From positions 1-64,000 of the forward strand of contig CAJUQA010000005.1 of assembly GCA_910588375.1 (NCBI GenBank): 64,000 nucleotides of DNA. The letters run 5' to 3'. Both the position numbers and the translations under genes were made by a program. Positions 1 to 9,237 of this stretch are shown in pieces (positions within the stretch are counted from its first letter, which is position 1; each line of letters opens with the position of its first letter). Origin of the DNA: an uncultured Odoribacter sp. Its GTDB lineage: Bacteria; Bacteroidota; Bacteroidia; Bacteroidales; Marinifilaceae. The notes under the pieces are model-generated. The model did not search any database. It had not been told where the DNA came from and saw only the letters and a list, made by a program, of their open reading frames with translations.

Positions 1-535
1 AGGCTCCGTAAAAAGCCTTCAACGTATTGCGGTAAGCCGCCTGCAAATCAGGTTTACCGATGGCCTGCAACATCGGTTTGTCATATTCATCCACCAATAT
101 CACCACCCGCTCTCCCGTCTGTTCGCAAGCACGCTGGATAATGCCTTCAAAACGAGATGACAATGTGTTCTCATAATCCACCGCTCCGTATAACTTTTCC
201 CAATTGCACAAAGTCGTGTTTAATTTACTCTCCAACGCCTCCGGCGTGTCGTATTTCTCCGTATTCAAATCCAGATGCAGAATGGGATGCTTCGTCCAAT
301 TCGTTTCCAACTTCTCTATCACTAATCCCTCGAACAATTCCCGCTTTCCCTGTAAATAAGCCTCTATCGTGGAAAGCAACAAACTTTTCCCAAACCTCCG
401 CGGACGACTCAAAAAGTAATAACTTCCAGTGTTTACCAGTTTGTAAACCAACGCCGTTTTATCCACATAAGCATAAGAGCCGGTGCGGAGTTTTTCGAAA
501 TTCTGAATGCCGATGGGGTATTTCTTCTCGCTCAT
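1..535 (-). CDS. AAA-ATPase-like protein, likely fused to PD-(D/E)XK nuclease (partial)
   Basis: The reading frame begins at the ATG at 533-535 and runs off the left edge, so only the first 178 or so residues are seen. It opens with MSEKKYPIGIQNFEKLR, followed by a P-loop-like RPRRFGKSLLLST near residue 44 and a Walker B-like VILVDEYDKPM near residue 145. This is the layout of the Bacteroidota AAA-ATPase-like family (PF09820), whose members usually end in a DUF1703 PD-(D/E)XK nuclease domain. That C-terminus would lie outside the window. The biological role of the family is not established; such genes are often multicopy in one genome. Family call is firm, function is not. Confidence 0.88.
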   Translation of the reverse strand, partial: MSEKKYPIGIQNFEKLRTGSYAYVDKTALVYKLVNTGSYYFLSRPRRFGKSLLLSTIEAYLQGKRELFEGLVIEKLETNWTKHPILHLDLNTEKYDTPEALESKLNTTLCNWEKLYGAVDYENTLSSRFEGIIQRACEQTGERVVILVDEYDKPMLQAIGKPDLQAAYRNTLKAFYGA

Positions 536-580
536 GGACTATGAGTATTTTTTAATTTAAGCTGCAAAACGTTGATATTG

Positions 581-588
581 CGAAGATA
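581..588 (-). promoter_or_regulatory. Possible -7 box of the AAA-ATPase gene
   Basis: On the minus strand this reads TATCTTCG, one base off the Bacteroidota TAnnTTTG consensus, about 46 bp upstream of the ATG. No clear -33 TTTG was found. Confidence 0.4.
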
Positions 589-756
589 CAACTTTTTCCC
601 TTCCCCCTCCTTATTTTTCAGCAACCTTTTTACTTCTCTTCATACCCTTACGAAACAGGAACCTCCGGAAATATACAGAAATATAAATTTCTTTTCCTCC
701 CTAAAATTTATCGAGATAAGCTATATTATTTATCATTTCCATAGGAAAAACTCAAT

Positions 757-840
757 CCACCGTCGGTGGATATACAAATTCCGTCAGCGGATGTACAAAT
801 TTCGACGGTGGATATATAAATTTCGACAGTGGATTGACTT
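757..840. repeat. 21-bp tandem repeat in intergenic region
   Basis: Three full 21-bp units (760-780, 781-801, 802-822) and a partial fourth follow one another, each with a core like CGTCGGTGGATATACAAATT. The first unit also contains a perfect short dyad, TCCACC-GTC-GGTGGA (756-770). The repeat lies between the divergent AAA-ATPase gene and the next gene's promoter. Because 21 is a multiple of three it produces a 7-residue periodic open frame, which I do not regard as a gene. The rest of the interval 536-947 shows only AT-rich sequence with GTTGAA/TTCAAC runs that can fold on themselves (865-942). Confidence 0.75.
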
Positions 841-947
841 TTTAAGGCCGGTTTTATAAAAAGTTGAAGCCATTAAAAAAGTTAAAGAGGTTAAAAGGTA
901 ACTTTTCTTCAACCGTTTCAACATTTTAACTCTTTCAACTTTTTTCA

Positions 948-955
948 TATCTTTG
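948..955 (+). promoter_or_regulatory. -7 promoter box of first FGE/Gly-rich gene
   Basis: TATCTTTG matches the Bacteroidota TAnnTTTG consensus. The paralogous locus has TACCTTTG at the corresponding place (13162-13169). The distance to the ATG leaves an untranslated leader of almost 290 nt. Confidence 0.65.
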
Positions 956-1200
956 TCCTGCTACAGTGAGAATAAGCGTATTCCGTCGTAGCGGACATAT
1001 TTGATTTGAAGCGTTTAGCTTTATCCTTAAGTAGAAAATCGCCAATTTTCAGCATAGTAAGGATAAGCAGTACAAACGTTCACGTTTGCCGTATATACAC
1101 ACATATATACCCGGTCAAGCGTGGGTAACTGTTTATTTACTATGCGGGTGTTTGGCGATACCTCTACTTAGATAAACTAAAGTTCCCACGCTTTTTTATT
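956..1200 (+). ncRNA. Structured 5' leader RNA, copy 1 (candidate attenuator)
   Basis: Hairpin B pairs AGCGTTT (1010-1016) with 1074-1080 and TTATCC (1021-1026) with GGATAA (1061-1066). Hairpin D pairs AGCGTGGGTAACT (1118-1130) with AGTTCCCACGCT (1181-1192) and is followed by a T run, like an intrinsic terminator with a 50-nt loop. The loops of B and D are complementary in three antiparallel blocks: 1028-1035 with 1163-1170, 1038-1045 with 1152-1159, and 1052-1060 with 1137-1145. Between the hairpins is GTATAT-ATATAC dyad sequence (1091-1110). The second leader at 13170 keeps both hairpins and the central loop-loop block with compensatory changes. A regulatory role, for example conditional termination, is inferred. 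I do not recognise it as a named RNA family. Confidence 0.6.
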
Positions 1201-1250
1201 TTATAAACTTGCCTTTCCGGGGACTTCAAGGTGCTAAGTAATTTTCGTGT

Positions 1251-4193
1251 ATGAAGAAATTATTTGGATGTGTCTGTGTGTGTCGAGTATTATTGCCTGT
1301 TTTATTGTTGTTGTGTACGATAACGGGCGTCAAAGCGAACAACATCCGTGTGGAGGGCAAAACGCGAGTGACTGGTTTTACAGGCGATACTGCCATTGTT
1401 GAAGTCACCCTGCGTTGGGACAACTCCTGGCGGGATGATTTTAATTGGGATGCCGCCTGGGTGTTCTTTAAGTACAAAAAGCGGGGATTGGAAAACCCTT
1501 GGCAGCATGCGTATTTGAGTTCATCGGGTCACGTATTGAGTACTTCTGCCGGTAACGAGGGAGGTGATTATGCTTACATGGTGGGAGCCAATGCCGGAAA
1601 GGTAAACGGTCTGTACGTCATGCGTAACGGAATCTCAGAGGGAAATGTGAGTGTACGGCTACAGGCGAAATGGCCTCTTAACGGAACAGGTTTAACAAAA
1701 AGTGATTTCGGTAATGCTCTGAATGAGATTTACGTTGCCGTTCATGCCATCGAAATGGTATATGTTCCTTACGGGGCGTATTATTTGGGGGATGCTTCTT
1801 CTTACAAAAGTTTCGCTGTTGGTGATACTGCAGCTGTAGTCATTGACTCTGAAAGTGCCTTGACACTCTCTGCTAAGAACGGTATGCCAAATGTTTCCTT
1901 GGCAGCTTCTTATCCGAAAGGATATGCCGGCTTCTATGTGATGAAATACGAAACGAGCCAAGAGCAGTATGTAGAGTTTTTGAACTCCTTGACTTTGGAG
2001 CAGCAGAAAGCACGTGTTACCAATAACAACTTTGCTACCATGAAAAGAGGGGATTATGTATTCGGGGATATTACTCAACCGAGTTGTCGGAACGGTATCG
2101 TGTTTATCGAACAACGGAAAGCAAATACACCCGTCGTGTTCGGTAATAACCTCAATCCCGCTAACGACCTTTTCAGTACAGATGATGGCCAAACGTTGGC
2201 TTGTAATTACATGAGCATCGAAGACATGATAGCTTATTGCAGTTGGAGTGGCTTACGTCCGATGAGTGAATTGGAATACGAAAAGGCATGCCGCCGTTTC
2301 TATCCGCAAGTACCGGATAAAGGGGAGTATGCGTGGAATACAAATAACGGAGTGAACCGTTTAAACGGATTGGGTGATTTAAACTATCGTGGCGACCAGC
2401 GGGAACAGGCTTTGAGTTACTTGAAGAATGTAAATAGCGGTACAAGTAATAGTATCAACGGCCCCGTACGGTGTGGCTTGTTTGCCACGTCGGCAACGAA
2501 TCAGACCCAGGCAGGTGCAACATACTGGGGCGTCATGGAAATGAGCGGAAATCTGAAAGAATTGTGCGTAAGTGTCGGAAATCCTAATTTCAATGGTAGT
2601 AGTTCCGGAACGGGAGTATACAATGCGGCTTATTGGAATACGGCAGTGAGCAGTTATGGCGTGCGGGGTGGAGGCTTTAACAGTGCGGATGATTTATTGC
2701 GCACTTCTGACCGGACAGAGGCAATGAATTACTTCACGACAATTACGCAGCGGGACAGTACAGTAGGATTCCGCGGTGTGTACAGCCTGTCGGGCATCAA
2801 GATTGATGGCGGGGAGATTAGTGCTCCGGAAACGGGATGTTGGTCGGAGACAGAGATTACCAATGTACAGGATGCGTTCTGTGTGGAATTCCCCGATGTG
2901 CGTTTCCAATACAACTGGTATGTGAAGAAACCGGGGGAGGCGAAATATGATATAGTCGACAATGCGACAGGCAAAACGTTGAAGTATACAGATTTTGAGA
3001 ATGCGACAACCACTCCGGTCGTTTACAAATTCAAACGTACGGGCATTTGTGCCCTTGGCGTAGCGGAGAGTAACGAAGTGACCGTTACGATTCTGCCGGA
3101 GCCTTTCGCTCAAGCTGTATATGATTTCAATGCGGGGAGTTCCGTCACCGTGACCCAATATTGGGGTACAAATGCTTCGGCACAGTGGTGGCTGGACGGT
3201 GCACCCTCGTGGGCATATGTTGCAGGGACAGCAACAAATTCCTTGACGATAGCGGGGGGATTGGCAAGTTTGGAATTTGTTGTGAAAGGGAAACTGGCGG
3301 AGTGTCCTGCGGATGAATTTTCCGCCACTGTCCGGATTAGCGGCACATTTCCCTACACGGGACATATGGACAGTGTGACATTGGCGGCAGGACGCTATCA
3401 AATGGAAGCATGGGGAGCAAGAGGTGGCGGAGGTGCAGGTGGATATGGAGGATACGTTGCCGGTAACATCTCTCTAAATGGAACACAAAAATTATATATA
3501 TATGTCGGAGAAAAAGGTTCAAATGCTTTAAGTTCTACCACCTTCAATAATGGAACCCCAACAGAGTATATGGTTTATCAAAAATTTAAAGGATATGGAT
3601 ACGCCGGAGGTGGTGCCAGTGATATTCGTTTAAAAGGAGGTAACTGGAATAATACCGAGAGCCTAAAAAGCAGAATTATTATAGCAAGCGGTGGTGGCGG
3701 TGCTCAAACTTATTATGCGAACCATACCGGAGGTTACGGTGGGGGGTTAACCGGAGCTTCCGGTACTTATTCCGGCCCCAATGGTTCTACTCCTTTAGGT
3801 GGAACACAGATTTCCGGCGGTACGTCTACTAATGGAGGTACCGGAGGATTTGGAATCGGTGGCTACCGTGCTAATACCGGGAAAGGTGGCGGTGGATATT
3901 ACGGCGGTGCAGGTGCAAGTCATGCAGGAAGTACTGTTGGCGCAGGTGGGGGCGGTTCATCTTTTATTTCCGGACACAATGGGTGTAACGCCATAAACAG
4001 TTCAGGCAGTCATACGGGACAATCCATTCATTATTCCGGTCTGTATTTTACAAATACGCATATGGTGGATGGCGCCGGCTATCAATGGACAACAGCAAGA
4101 GGAAGTAAAACGAATATGCCTAATTTAACTGGGACGGGAACAATGACCGGAAATACCGGTAACGGGCAGGTGCGGATTACGCCGTTAAATTGA
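1251..4193 (+). CDS. Secreted FGE-like / Ig-like / glycine-rich protein, copy 1
   Basis: A 980-residue secreted protein. Residues 1-29 are a signal peptide (hydrophobic VLLPVLLLLCTITGVKA). After a beta-rich N-terminal part, residues about 165-525 form a formylglycine-generating-enzyme-like (FGE/SUMF1) fold with YPKGYAGFYVMKYETSQEQY, GLRPMSELEYEKACR, EMSGNLKELC and VRGGGF. The closing motif is GFRGVY, where catalytic FGEs have GFRC, so enzymatic oxidation of sulfatases is doubtful. An Ig-like segment follows (about 545-690). From about 700 to the end it is a glycine-rich domain (PF12810 type, related to the ALK/LTK receptor glycine-rich region), with GGGASDIRL and many GG runs. A paralogue lies 12 kb away. 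Probable surface or adhesive role is inference. Confidence 0.85.
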   Translation: MKKLFGCVCVCRVLLPVLLLLCTITGVKANNIRVEGKTRVTGFTGDTAIVEVTLRWDNSWRDDFNWDAAWVFFKYKKRGLENPWQHAYLSSSGHVLSTSAGNEGGDYAYMVGANAGKVNGLYVMRNGISEGNVSVRLQAKWPLNGTGLTKSDFGNALNEIYVAVHAIEMVYVPYGAYYLGDASSYKSFAVGDTAAVVIDSESALTLSAKNGMPNVSLAASYPKGYAGFYVMKYETSQEQYVEFLNSLTLEQQKARVTNNNFATMKRGDYVFGDITQPSCRNGIVFIEQRKANTPVVFGNNLNPANDLFSTDDGQTLACNYMSIEDMIAYCSWSGLRPMSELEYEKACRRFYPQVPDKGEYAWNTNNGVNRLNGLGDLNYRGDQREQALSYLKNVNSGTSNSINGPVRCGLFATSATNQTQAGATYWGVMEMSGNLKELCVSVGNPNFNGSSSGTGVYNAAYWNTAVSSYGVRGGGFNSADDLLRTSDRTEAMNYFTTITQRDSTVGFRGVYSLSGIKIDGGEISAPETGCWSETEITNVQDAFCVEFPDVRFQYNWYVKKPGEAKYDIVDNATGKTLKYTDFENATTTPVVYKFKRTGICALGVAESNEVTVTILPEPFAQAVYDFNAGSSVTVTQYWGTNASAQWWLDGAPSWAYVAGTATNSLTIAGGLASLEFVVKGKLAECPADEFSATVRISGTFPYTGHMDSVTLAAGRYQMEAWGARGGGGAGGYGGYVAGNISLNGTQKLYIYVGEKGSNALSSTTFNNGTPTEYMVYQKFKGYGYAGGGASDIRLKGGNWNNTESLKSRIIIASGGGGAQTYYANHTGGYGGGLTGASGTYSGPNGSTPLGGTQISGGTSTNGGTGGFGIGGYRANTGKGGGGYYGGAGASHAGSTVGAGGGGSSFISGHNGCNAINSSGSHTGQSIHYSGLYFTNTHMVDGAGYQWTTARGSKTNMPNLTGTGTMTGNTGNGQVRITPLN

Positions 4194-4213
4194 GAAGTTG
4201 AAAGGTTAAAAAA

Positions 4214-4242
4214 ATTGAAGGGGAATTCCCCTTCAATTTTTA
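4214..4242. terminator. Bidirectional terminator between convergent genes
   Basis: A perfect 24-bp palindrome (4214-4237, ATTGAAGGGGAA and its complement) is followed by T residues on the plus strand and preceded by A residues, so it can stop transcription from both the glycine-rich gene and lepA, which ends at 4240. Confidence 0.85.
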
Positions 4243-6027
4243 ATCCAATTTTAATACGGCTAAGAATGCTTTTTGCGGGACTTCGACGTTGCCGATTTGT
4301 TTCATCCGCTTTTTCCCTTTTTTCTGTTTTTCCAACAGTTTACGTTTACGGGAGATATCCCCTCCGTAACATTTTGCCGTTACATCTTTCCGCACGGCTT
4401 TGATGGTTTCCCGGGCAATTACTTTGGCTCCGATGGCCGCCTGTACGGCAATGTCGAATTGCTGACGAGGAATCAGTTCTTTCAGTTTTTCACAGATACG
4501 GCGACCGAAGTTGTAAGCATTGTCGAAATGAATCAATGCCGATAGAGCGTCTACCGATTCGCCGTTCAGCAGGATGTCGAGTTTTACCAAGTTCGCCCGG
4601 CGGTAACCTATCTGATAATAGTCGAAGGAGGCGTAGCCTTTGGTTATACTCTTTAGTTTGTCATAGAAATCGAAAACTATTTCCCCCAAGGGCATTTCAT
4701 AGGTGATTTCGATACGGTTTCCCGTGTGGTATTGCTGATTTATCAGGATGCCCCGTTTCCCCAGACAGAGCGTCATGATGGAACCTATATAGTCGGCCGG
4801 CGTGATGATTTGCGCCCGGATAAAGGGTTCCTCGATATAATCCAGTGCCGAAGCGGCAGGCATATCGGAGGGATTATGCATTTCGTAGCTTTCGCCTTTG
4901 GTGGTGTGGGCGATGTACATGACGTTGGGGACAGTGGTAATCACATTCATGTTGAATTCCCTGTCCAGACGTTCCTGTACGATTTCCATGTGAAGCATGC
5001 CCAGGAAGCCGCAACGGAAACCGAATCCCAATGCGGCGGATGATTCCGGCTCAAATGTCAGGGAAGCATCATTCAGCTGGAGTTTTTCAATGGAAGCACG
5101 CAGGTCTTCGTAGTCTTCCGATTCTATGGGATAGATACCGGCGAATACCATCGGCTTTACTTCTTCAAATCCGTCAATCGCTACGTCGCAGGGGGCGTTT
5201 ACATGGGTAATCGTATCACCGACTTTAACTTCCGAAGAGGTTTTGATTCCGGAGATAATATAGCCTACATCGCCTGTCTTTAATTCCGGACGCGGTTCCG
5301 GTTTTAGTCTCAAGACACCGATTTCATCCGCCATATATTCTTTGCCCGTATTGACAAATTTTACCAAGTCGCCTGTCTTCAGGCTTCCGTTTACAATACG
5401 GCAATAGGTGATAATTCCCCGGAATGAGTTGAATTCCGAATCAAATATCAATGCCTGCAAAGGCTGGTTGGGGAATCCTTCCGGATGGGGGATGCGCTCC
5501 ACGATGGCGTGCAGTATTTCTTCGACGCCCAATCCGGTTTTCCCGCTGGCTTCAATGATGTCTTCCCGTTTGCATCCGATTAATTCAATAATCTGGTCTT
5601 TGACGTCTTCCGGCATGGCGTTGGGCATGTCCATTTTGTTCAGTACCGGGATAATCTCCAGGTTGTTTTCGACAGCCAGATAGAGGTTGGATATGGTCTG
5701 AGCCTGTATTCCCTGGGTGGCATCCACAATCAACAGGGCTCCTTCGCAAGCGGCGATGGAGCGGGAGACCTCATATGAGAAATCCACATGTCCCGGAGTA
5801 TCTATCAGATTGAGCACATATTTCCGTCCCTGATATACGTAATCCATCTGTATTGCATGGCTTTTGATAGTAATTCCCCTTTCCCTTTCGAGGTCCATAT
5901 CATCCAGTACCTGTGCCTGCAGGTCTTTTCCGGTGACCGTTCCCGTGTATTCCAGCAAACGGTCCGCCAGTGTACTTTTACCGTGGTCAATATGAGCTAT
6001 GATGCAAAAATTTCGGATGTTTTCCAT
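4240..6027 (-). CDS. lepA: Elongation factor 4 (LepA), ribosomal back-translocase GTPase
   Basis: A full-length 595-residue LepA/EF4, a translational GTPase acting on the ribosome in the cytoplasm. The G domain starts at once with NFCIIAHIDHGKSTLADRLL (P-loop AHIDHGKST), then switch I RGITIKSH, switch II DTPGHVDF and NKMD. The C-terminus has the LepA-specific ending (SRKRKLLEKQKKGKKRMK and VEVPQKAFLAVLKLD), which separates it from EF-G. It converges on the upstream glycine-rich gene. The prolyl oligopeptidase gene lies 55 bp upstream on the same strand and could be co-transcribed. Confidence 0.98.
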   Translation of the reverse strand: MENIRNFCIIAHIDHGKSTLADRLLEYTGTVTGKDLQAQVLDDMDLERERGITIKSHAIQMDYVYQGRKYVLNLIDTPGHVDFSYEVSRSIAACEGALLIVDATQGIQAQTISNLYLAVENNLEIIPVLNKMDMPNAMPEDVKDQIIELIGCKREDIIEASGKTGLGVEEILHAIVERIPHPEGFPNQPLQALIFDSEFNSFRGIITYCRIVNGSLKTGDLVKFVNTGKEYMADEIGVLRLKPEPRPELKTGDVGYIISGIKTSSEVKVGDTITHVNAPCDVAIDGFEEVKPMVFAGIYPIESEDYEDLRASIEKLQLNDASLTFEPESSAALGFGFRCGFLGMLHMEIVQERLDREFNMNVITTVPNVMYIAHTTKGESYEMHNPSDMPAASALDYIEEPFIRAQIITPADYIGSIMTLCLGKRGILINQQYHTGNRIEITYEMPLGEIVFDFYDKLKSITKGYASFDYYQIGYRRANLVKLDILLNGESVDALSALIHFDNAYNFGRRICEKLKELIPRQQFDIAVQAAIGAKVIARETIKAVRKDVTAKCYGGDISRKRKLLEKQKKGKKRMKQIGNVEVPQKAFLAVLKLD

Positions 6028-6082
6028 ATATCGTTCCGGGTTTTCAACAAATTTAAATTATTCGGGTCGTAAAGATAGTGAT

Positions 6083-8194
6083 TTATTTCATTTGCATGCC
6101 GAGGTGGTACATGATAAAGGCATAGATGTCGGCGTATTCATCAATGACTTTGCTCATGGGTTTGCCCGCTCCGTGTCCGGCTTTGCTTTCAATACGTATC
6201 AGTGTAGGGTTCGTACCGTCATTCGCAGCCTGCAGGGCAGCGGCATATTTGAATGAATGGGCAGGTACCACCCGGTCGTCATGGTCTGCCGTCGTAATCA
6301 ATGTGGCCGGATAGGCCGTGCCCGGTTTCAAGGTATGCAAAGGTGAATAAGCTTTCAAATATTCGAACATTTCCTTGCTGTCCGCACTTGTGCCGTAGTC
6401 GCTTGCCCAGTTCCAGCCGATGGTGAATTTGTGATAGCGCAACATATCCATGACTCCCACCTGAGGGATGGCCACTTTGAAGAGGTCGGGACGCTGATTC
6501 AGACAGGCTCCTACCAGCAAACCTCCGTTGGAACCGCCCATGATGGCAATCTTCTGCGGGTTGGTATAGTTTTCTTTTACCAGGTATTCGGCGGCGGCGA
6601 TAAAGTCGTCGAAAACGTTCTGTTTCTGCATTTTCGTTCCGGCATTGTGCCACTCTTGTCCGTATTCACCGCCACCCCTCAGATTTACCTGCACATAGAT
6701 ACCCCCGTTCTCCATAAAAGGCAAACGCATGGTGGAGAAGCCCGGATTCAGGCTGATGTTGAAACCGCCGTAGCCGTATAGTAGCACCGGATTTTTCCCG
6801 TTTCTTTCCAAACCTTTTTTGTATGTCAGGAACATGGGTACTTTGGTGCCGTCCTTGCTTGTAAAGAATATCTGTTCCGTGGTATAGTCCTCCGGATTGA
6901 ATTTCACTTCCGGTGCCCGATATAATTCGAAAGAGTTGTTTTCTATATCATAGCGATAGATGGAAGCGGGGAAAGTGAAGGAAGTAAATGTATAAAAAGC
7001 CTCTTTGTCTTCTTTGTTTCCGCTAAAACTTACGGAACCCAAAGCCGGCAACTTTACTTCATGCAGTAATTTCCCGTCCAGTCCATGCACATAGGCATGT
7101 TTGGAAGCATCTTTTTCGTAGGTTACTACCAGTTTCCCGCCGATGATTTGTGCCGTGGAAAGTACGGCATCGGTTTCCGGTATCAAGTCTTTCCAGTTTT
7201 TCAATGCCGGAGAGGAAAGTTTTGCTTCGGTAATTTTGTATTTCGGTGCTCCGTAATTGGTGATGAACAAAATCCGGTCGTCCGATACATCCAAGGGTCC
7301 ATACGAATAATCCATGTCATCCGCGATTTTGACGATCGGCGCGTTTTTTTTCGTCAGGTCTTTCATATAAAGGGCATTCCCCTGCCCTGCTCCCGATTCG
7401 TAAATAAACAATACTTTTTCGTTTTCACTGACATCGGCCGAATAAAAACGCTGGGGATAAGCCGGATTGCGGTACACCAAGCGGTCTTTGGACTGGGGTT
7501 CGCCAAGTTTATGGTAATATATTTTGTGGTTTTCGTTGACATTGGAGTATTCCTTGCCTGCTACAGGTGCATCATACGCGCTGTAATAAAAGCCGTCGCC
7601 CTGCCAGGAGGCTCCTGTGAATTTCGCCCATTGGATGTGATCTTCCAGCAGTTTGCCGGTAGCCAGGTCCATGACGTAAATCTCCTGCCAGTCGGAGCCG
7701 CTGCGGGAGATGGTATAAGCCATGTATTTCCCGTTGTTGGAGAAATAGATTCCACCCAATGCCACGGTTCCGTCTTCGGACAGTTTGTTGGGGTCCAGCA
7801 ATACTTCCGGTTCGGCTTCCAGAGAATTCTGGACGTACAGGACGCTTTGGTTTTGCAATCCGTCGTTTTTGAAGAAATAATATTTCCCGTGTTTTTTGAA
7901 GGGCGAACCGTATTTTTCGTAGTCGGCCAGTTCCGTCAGGCGTCCTTTCAACATCTCCCGTGCCGGAAGGCGGGACAGGTAGTTGAATGTCACTTCATTC
8001 TGGGCTTTCACCCACGCAGCCGTTTCCGCCGACGTGTCGTTTTCCAGCCAACGGTAAGGGTCTGCCACTTCAACTCCGAAATAGGTATCGACAATGTCGC
8101 TTTTTGCCGTTTCGGGATAAACGATTTTATCTTTTTTGCCACAGGCGCAGAGTGTCATCATACTTCCCAATAATAGTAAATAACAGGTTTTCAT
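6083..8194 (-). CDS. Prolyl oligopeptidase family S9A lipoprotein
   Basis: A 703-residue serine peptidase cleaving after proline in short peptides. The N-terminus MKTCYLLLLGSMMTLCACGKKDK is a lipoprotein signal with the lipobox Cys near residue 18, so the enzyme is probably anchored in the cell envelope. A beta-propeller region (about 25-430, starting YPETAKSDIVDTYFGVEVADPYRWLE) precedes the alpha/beta-hydrolase domain. Nucleophile Ser555 lies in GGSNGG, the acid in DHDDRV (about 637-640) and His674 in GHGAGK. Length and motifs are standard for the family. The start is supported by the signal sequence. Confidence 0.95.
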   Translation of the reverse strand: MKTCYLLLLGSMMTLCACGKKDKIVYPETAKSDIVDTYFGVEVADPYRWLENDTSAETAAWVKAQNEVTFNYLSRLPAREMLKGRLTELADYEKYGSPFKKHGKYYFFKNDGLQNQSVLYVQNSLEAEPEVLLDPNKLSEDGTVALGGIYFSNNGKYMAYTISRSGSDWQEIYVMDLATGKLLEDHIQWAKFTGASWQGDGFYYSAYDAPVAGKEYSNVNENHKIYYHKLGEPQSKDRLVYRNPAYPQRFYSADVSENEKVLFIYESGAGQGNALYMKDLTKKNAPIVKIADDMDYSYGPLDVSDDRILFITNYGAPKYKITEAKLSSPALKNWKDLIPETDAVLSTAQIIGGKLVVTYEKDASKHAYVHGLDGKLLHEVKLPALGSVSFSGNKEDKEAFYTFTSFTFPASIYRYDIENNSFELYRAPEVKFNPEDYTTEQIFFTSKDGTKVPMFLTYKKGLERNGKNPVLLYGYGGFNISLNPGFSTMRLPFMENGGIYVQVNLRGGGEYGQEWHNAGTKMQKQNVFDDFIAAAEYLVKENYTNPQKIAIMGGSNGGLLVGACLNQRPDLFKVAIPQVGVMDMLRYHKFTIGWNWASDYGTSADSKEMFEYLKAYSPLHTLKPGTAYPATLITTADHDDRVVPAHSFKYAAALQAANDGTNPTLIRIESKAGHGAGKPMSKVIDEYADIYAFIMYHLGMQMK

Positions 8195-8316
8195 ATATAC
8201 GTCATTTTTAATTATAAATCGGATTTATCCGGACAAAAATAATCAGAAGGTTGTTTCCGTGCAAAGTCTGTTGCCGATAAAAACCGGCCATCCTGTCATT
8301 TATCAGTCAAAAAAAC

Positions 8317-8324
8317 TATTTTTG
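8317..8324 (+). promoter_or_regulatory. -7 promoter box of yicC-gmk
   Basis: TATTTTTG matches TAnnTTTG and lies 28 bp before the yicC ATG, in the divergent region between yicC and the prolyl oligopeptidase gene. Confidence 0.6.
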
Positions 8325-8351
8325 CAATCGGAAAGTAAAAATTAAGACACC

Positions 8352-9230
8352 ATGATAAAATCCATGACCGGTTTCGGGAAAGCGACTGTCGAATCAGGAG
8401 ATAAGAAAATCATCATTGAAGTCAAAAGCCTGAATTCCAAACAAGCTGACATCAGTCTGCGGATGCCGAATCTGTATAAAGAGAAAGAGATGGAAATCCG
8501 GAATATCGTTAAGAATTTTCTGGAAAGGGGTAAAATCGACATGACTATCTATTTCGATAATGCCGATTCGGAAAAAGATGTTTCCGTCAATCAAAATGTC
8601 GTGGAGCAGTATTTTAAACAGATGTTGGACGTTGCCGCCCATTTGGGTGTGGAAACCAACAATAATGAAATTCTGCAAACTATTATGCGGTTTCCCGACA
8701 CGTTGAAACAGAAGACGGAAGAACTGGATGAACGGGAATGGGAAAAATTGAGGACAGGTATTGAAAAAGCATTGGAAGAAAACGATAAATTCAGGATTCA
8801 GGAGGGGAAAGTACTGATAAAGGATATTCTGCACCGCATCCAGCTGATTGAGGAGTTCGCCTCGGAAGTTCCCCAGTATGAGGACCGGCGTATCGAGGGG
8901 GTACGCCAGCGGTTGCTTGAAAAAATGAAAGAATGGAATGAGATCCAGAATATCGACCAAAACCGGCTGGAACAGGAAATCATCTATTATTTAGAGAAAT
9001 TGGATATTACCGAAGAGAAAGTCCGTTTGGCCAATCACTGCCGGTATTTTGCAGAGACAGCGGAAAAGGAGGAAGCACCCGGCCGGAAGCTCGGATTCAT
9101 CGCCCAGGAAATCGGACGGGAAATCAATACCATGGGGTCTAAAGCCAATGACCACGATATTCAGAAACTCGTTGTACGGATGAAGGACGAACTCGAAAAA
9201 ATCAAGGAACAAAGTCTCAATATCTTATAA
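8352..9230 (+). CDS. yicC: YicC-family endoribonuclease
   Basis: A 292-residue YicC-type protein. The family signature MIKSMTGFGKA is at the N-terminus and the C-terminal DUF1732 part has GREINTMGSKANDHDIQKLVV and ends in KIKEQSLNIL. YicC proteins of E. coli and relatives are reported endoribonucleases linked to stationary phase and stress. The gene sits 7 bp upstream of gmk, a gene pairing widely conserved in bacteria, so the two are almost certainly one transcript. Confidence 0.95.
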   Translation: MIKSMTGFGKATVESGDKKIIIEVKSLNSKQADISLRMPNLYKEKEMEIRNIVKNFLERGKIDMTIYFDNADSEKDVSVNQNVVEQYFKQMLDVAAHLGVETNNNEILQTIMRFPDTLKQKTEELDEREWEKLRTGIEKALEENDKFRIQEGKVLIKDILHRIQLIEEFASEVPQYEDRRIEGVRQRLLEKMKEWNEIQNIDQNRLEQEIIYYLEKLDITEEKVRLANHCRYFAETAEKEEAPGRKLGFIAQEIGREINTMGSKANDHDIQKLVVRMKDELEKIKEQSLNIL

Positions 9231-9237
9231 TATCATT

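Noticed and set aside
572..859. 95-codon open frame with 7-residue RRWIYKF repeats
   Set aside because: The frame is a by-product of the 21-bp tandem repeat; no ribosome site, odd composition, no homology-like pattern.
7085..8173. 362-codon open frame antisense to the prolyl oligopeptidase gene
   Set aside because: Phe/Arg-rich shadow of a well-supported gene on the other strand; no motif or start context.
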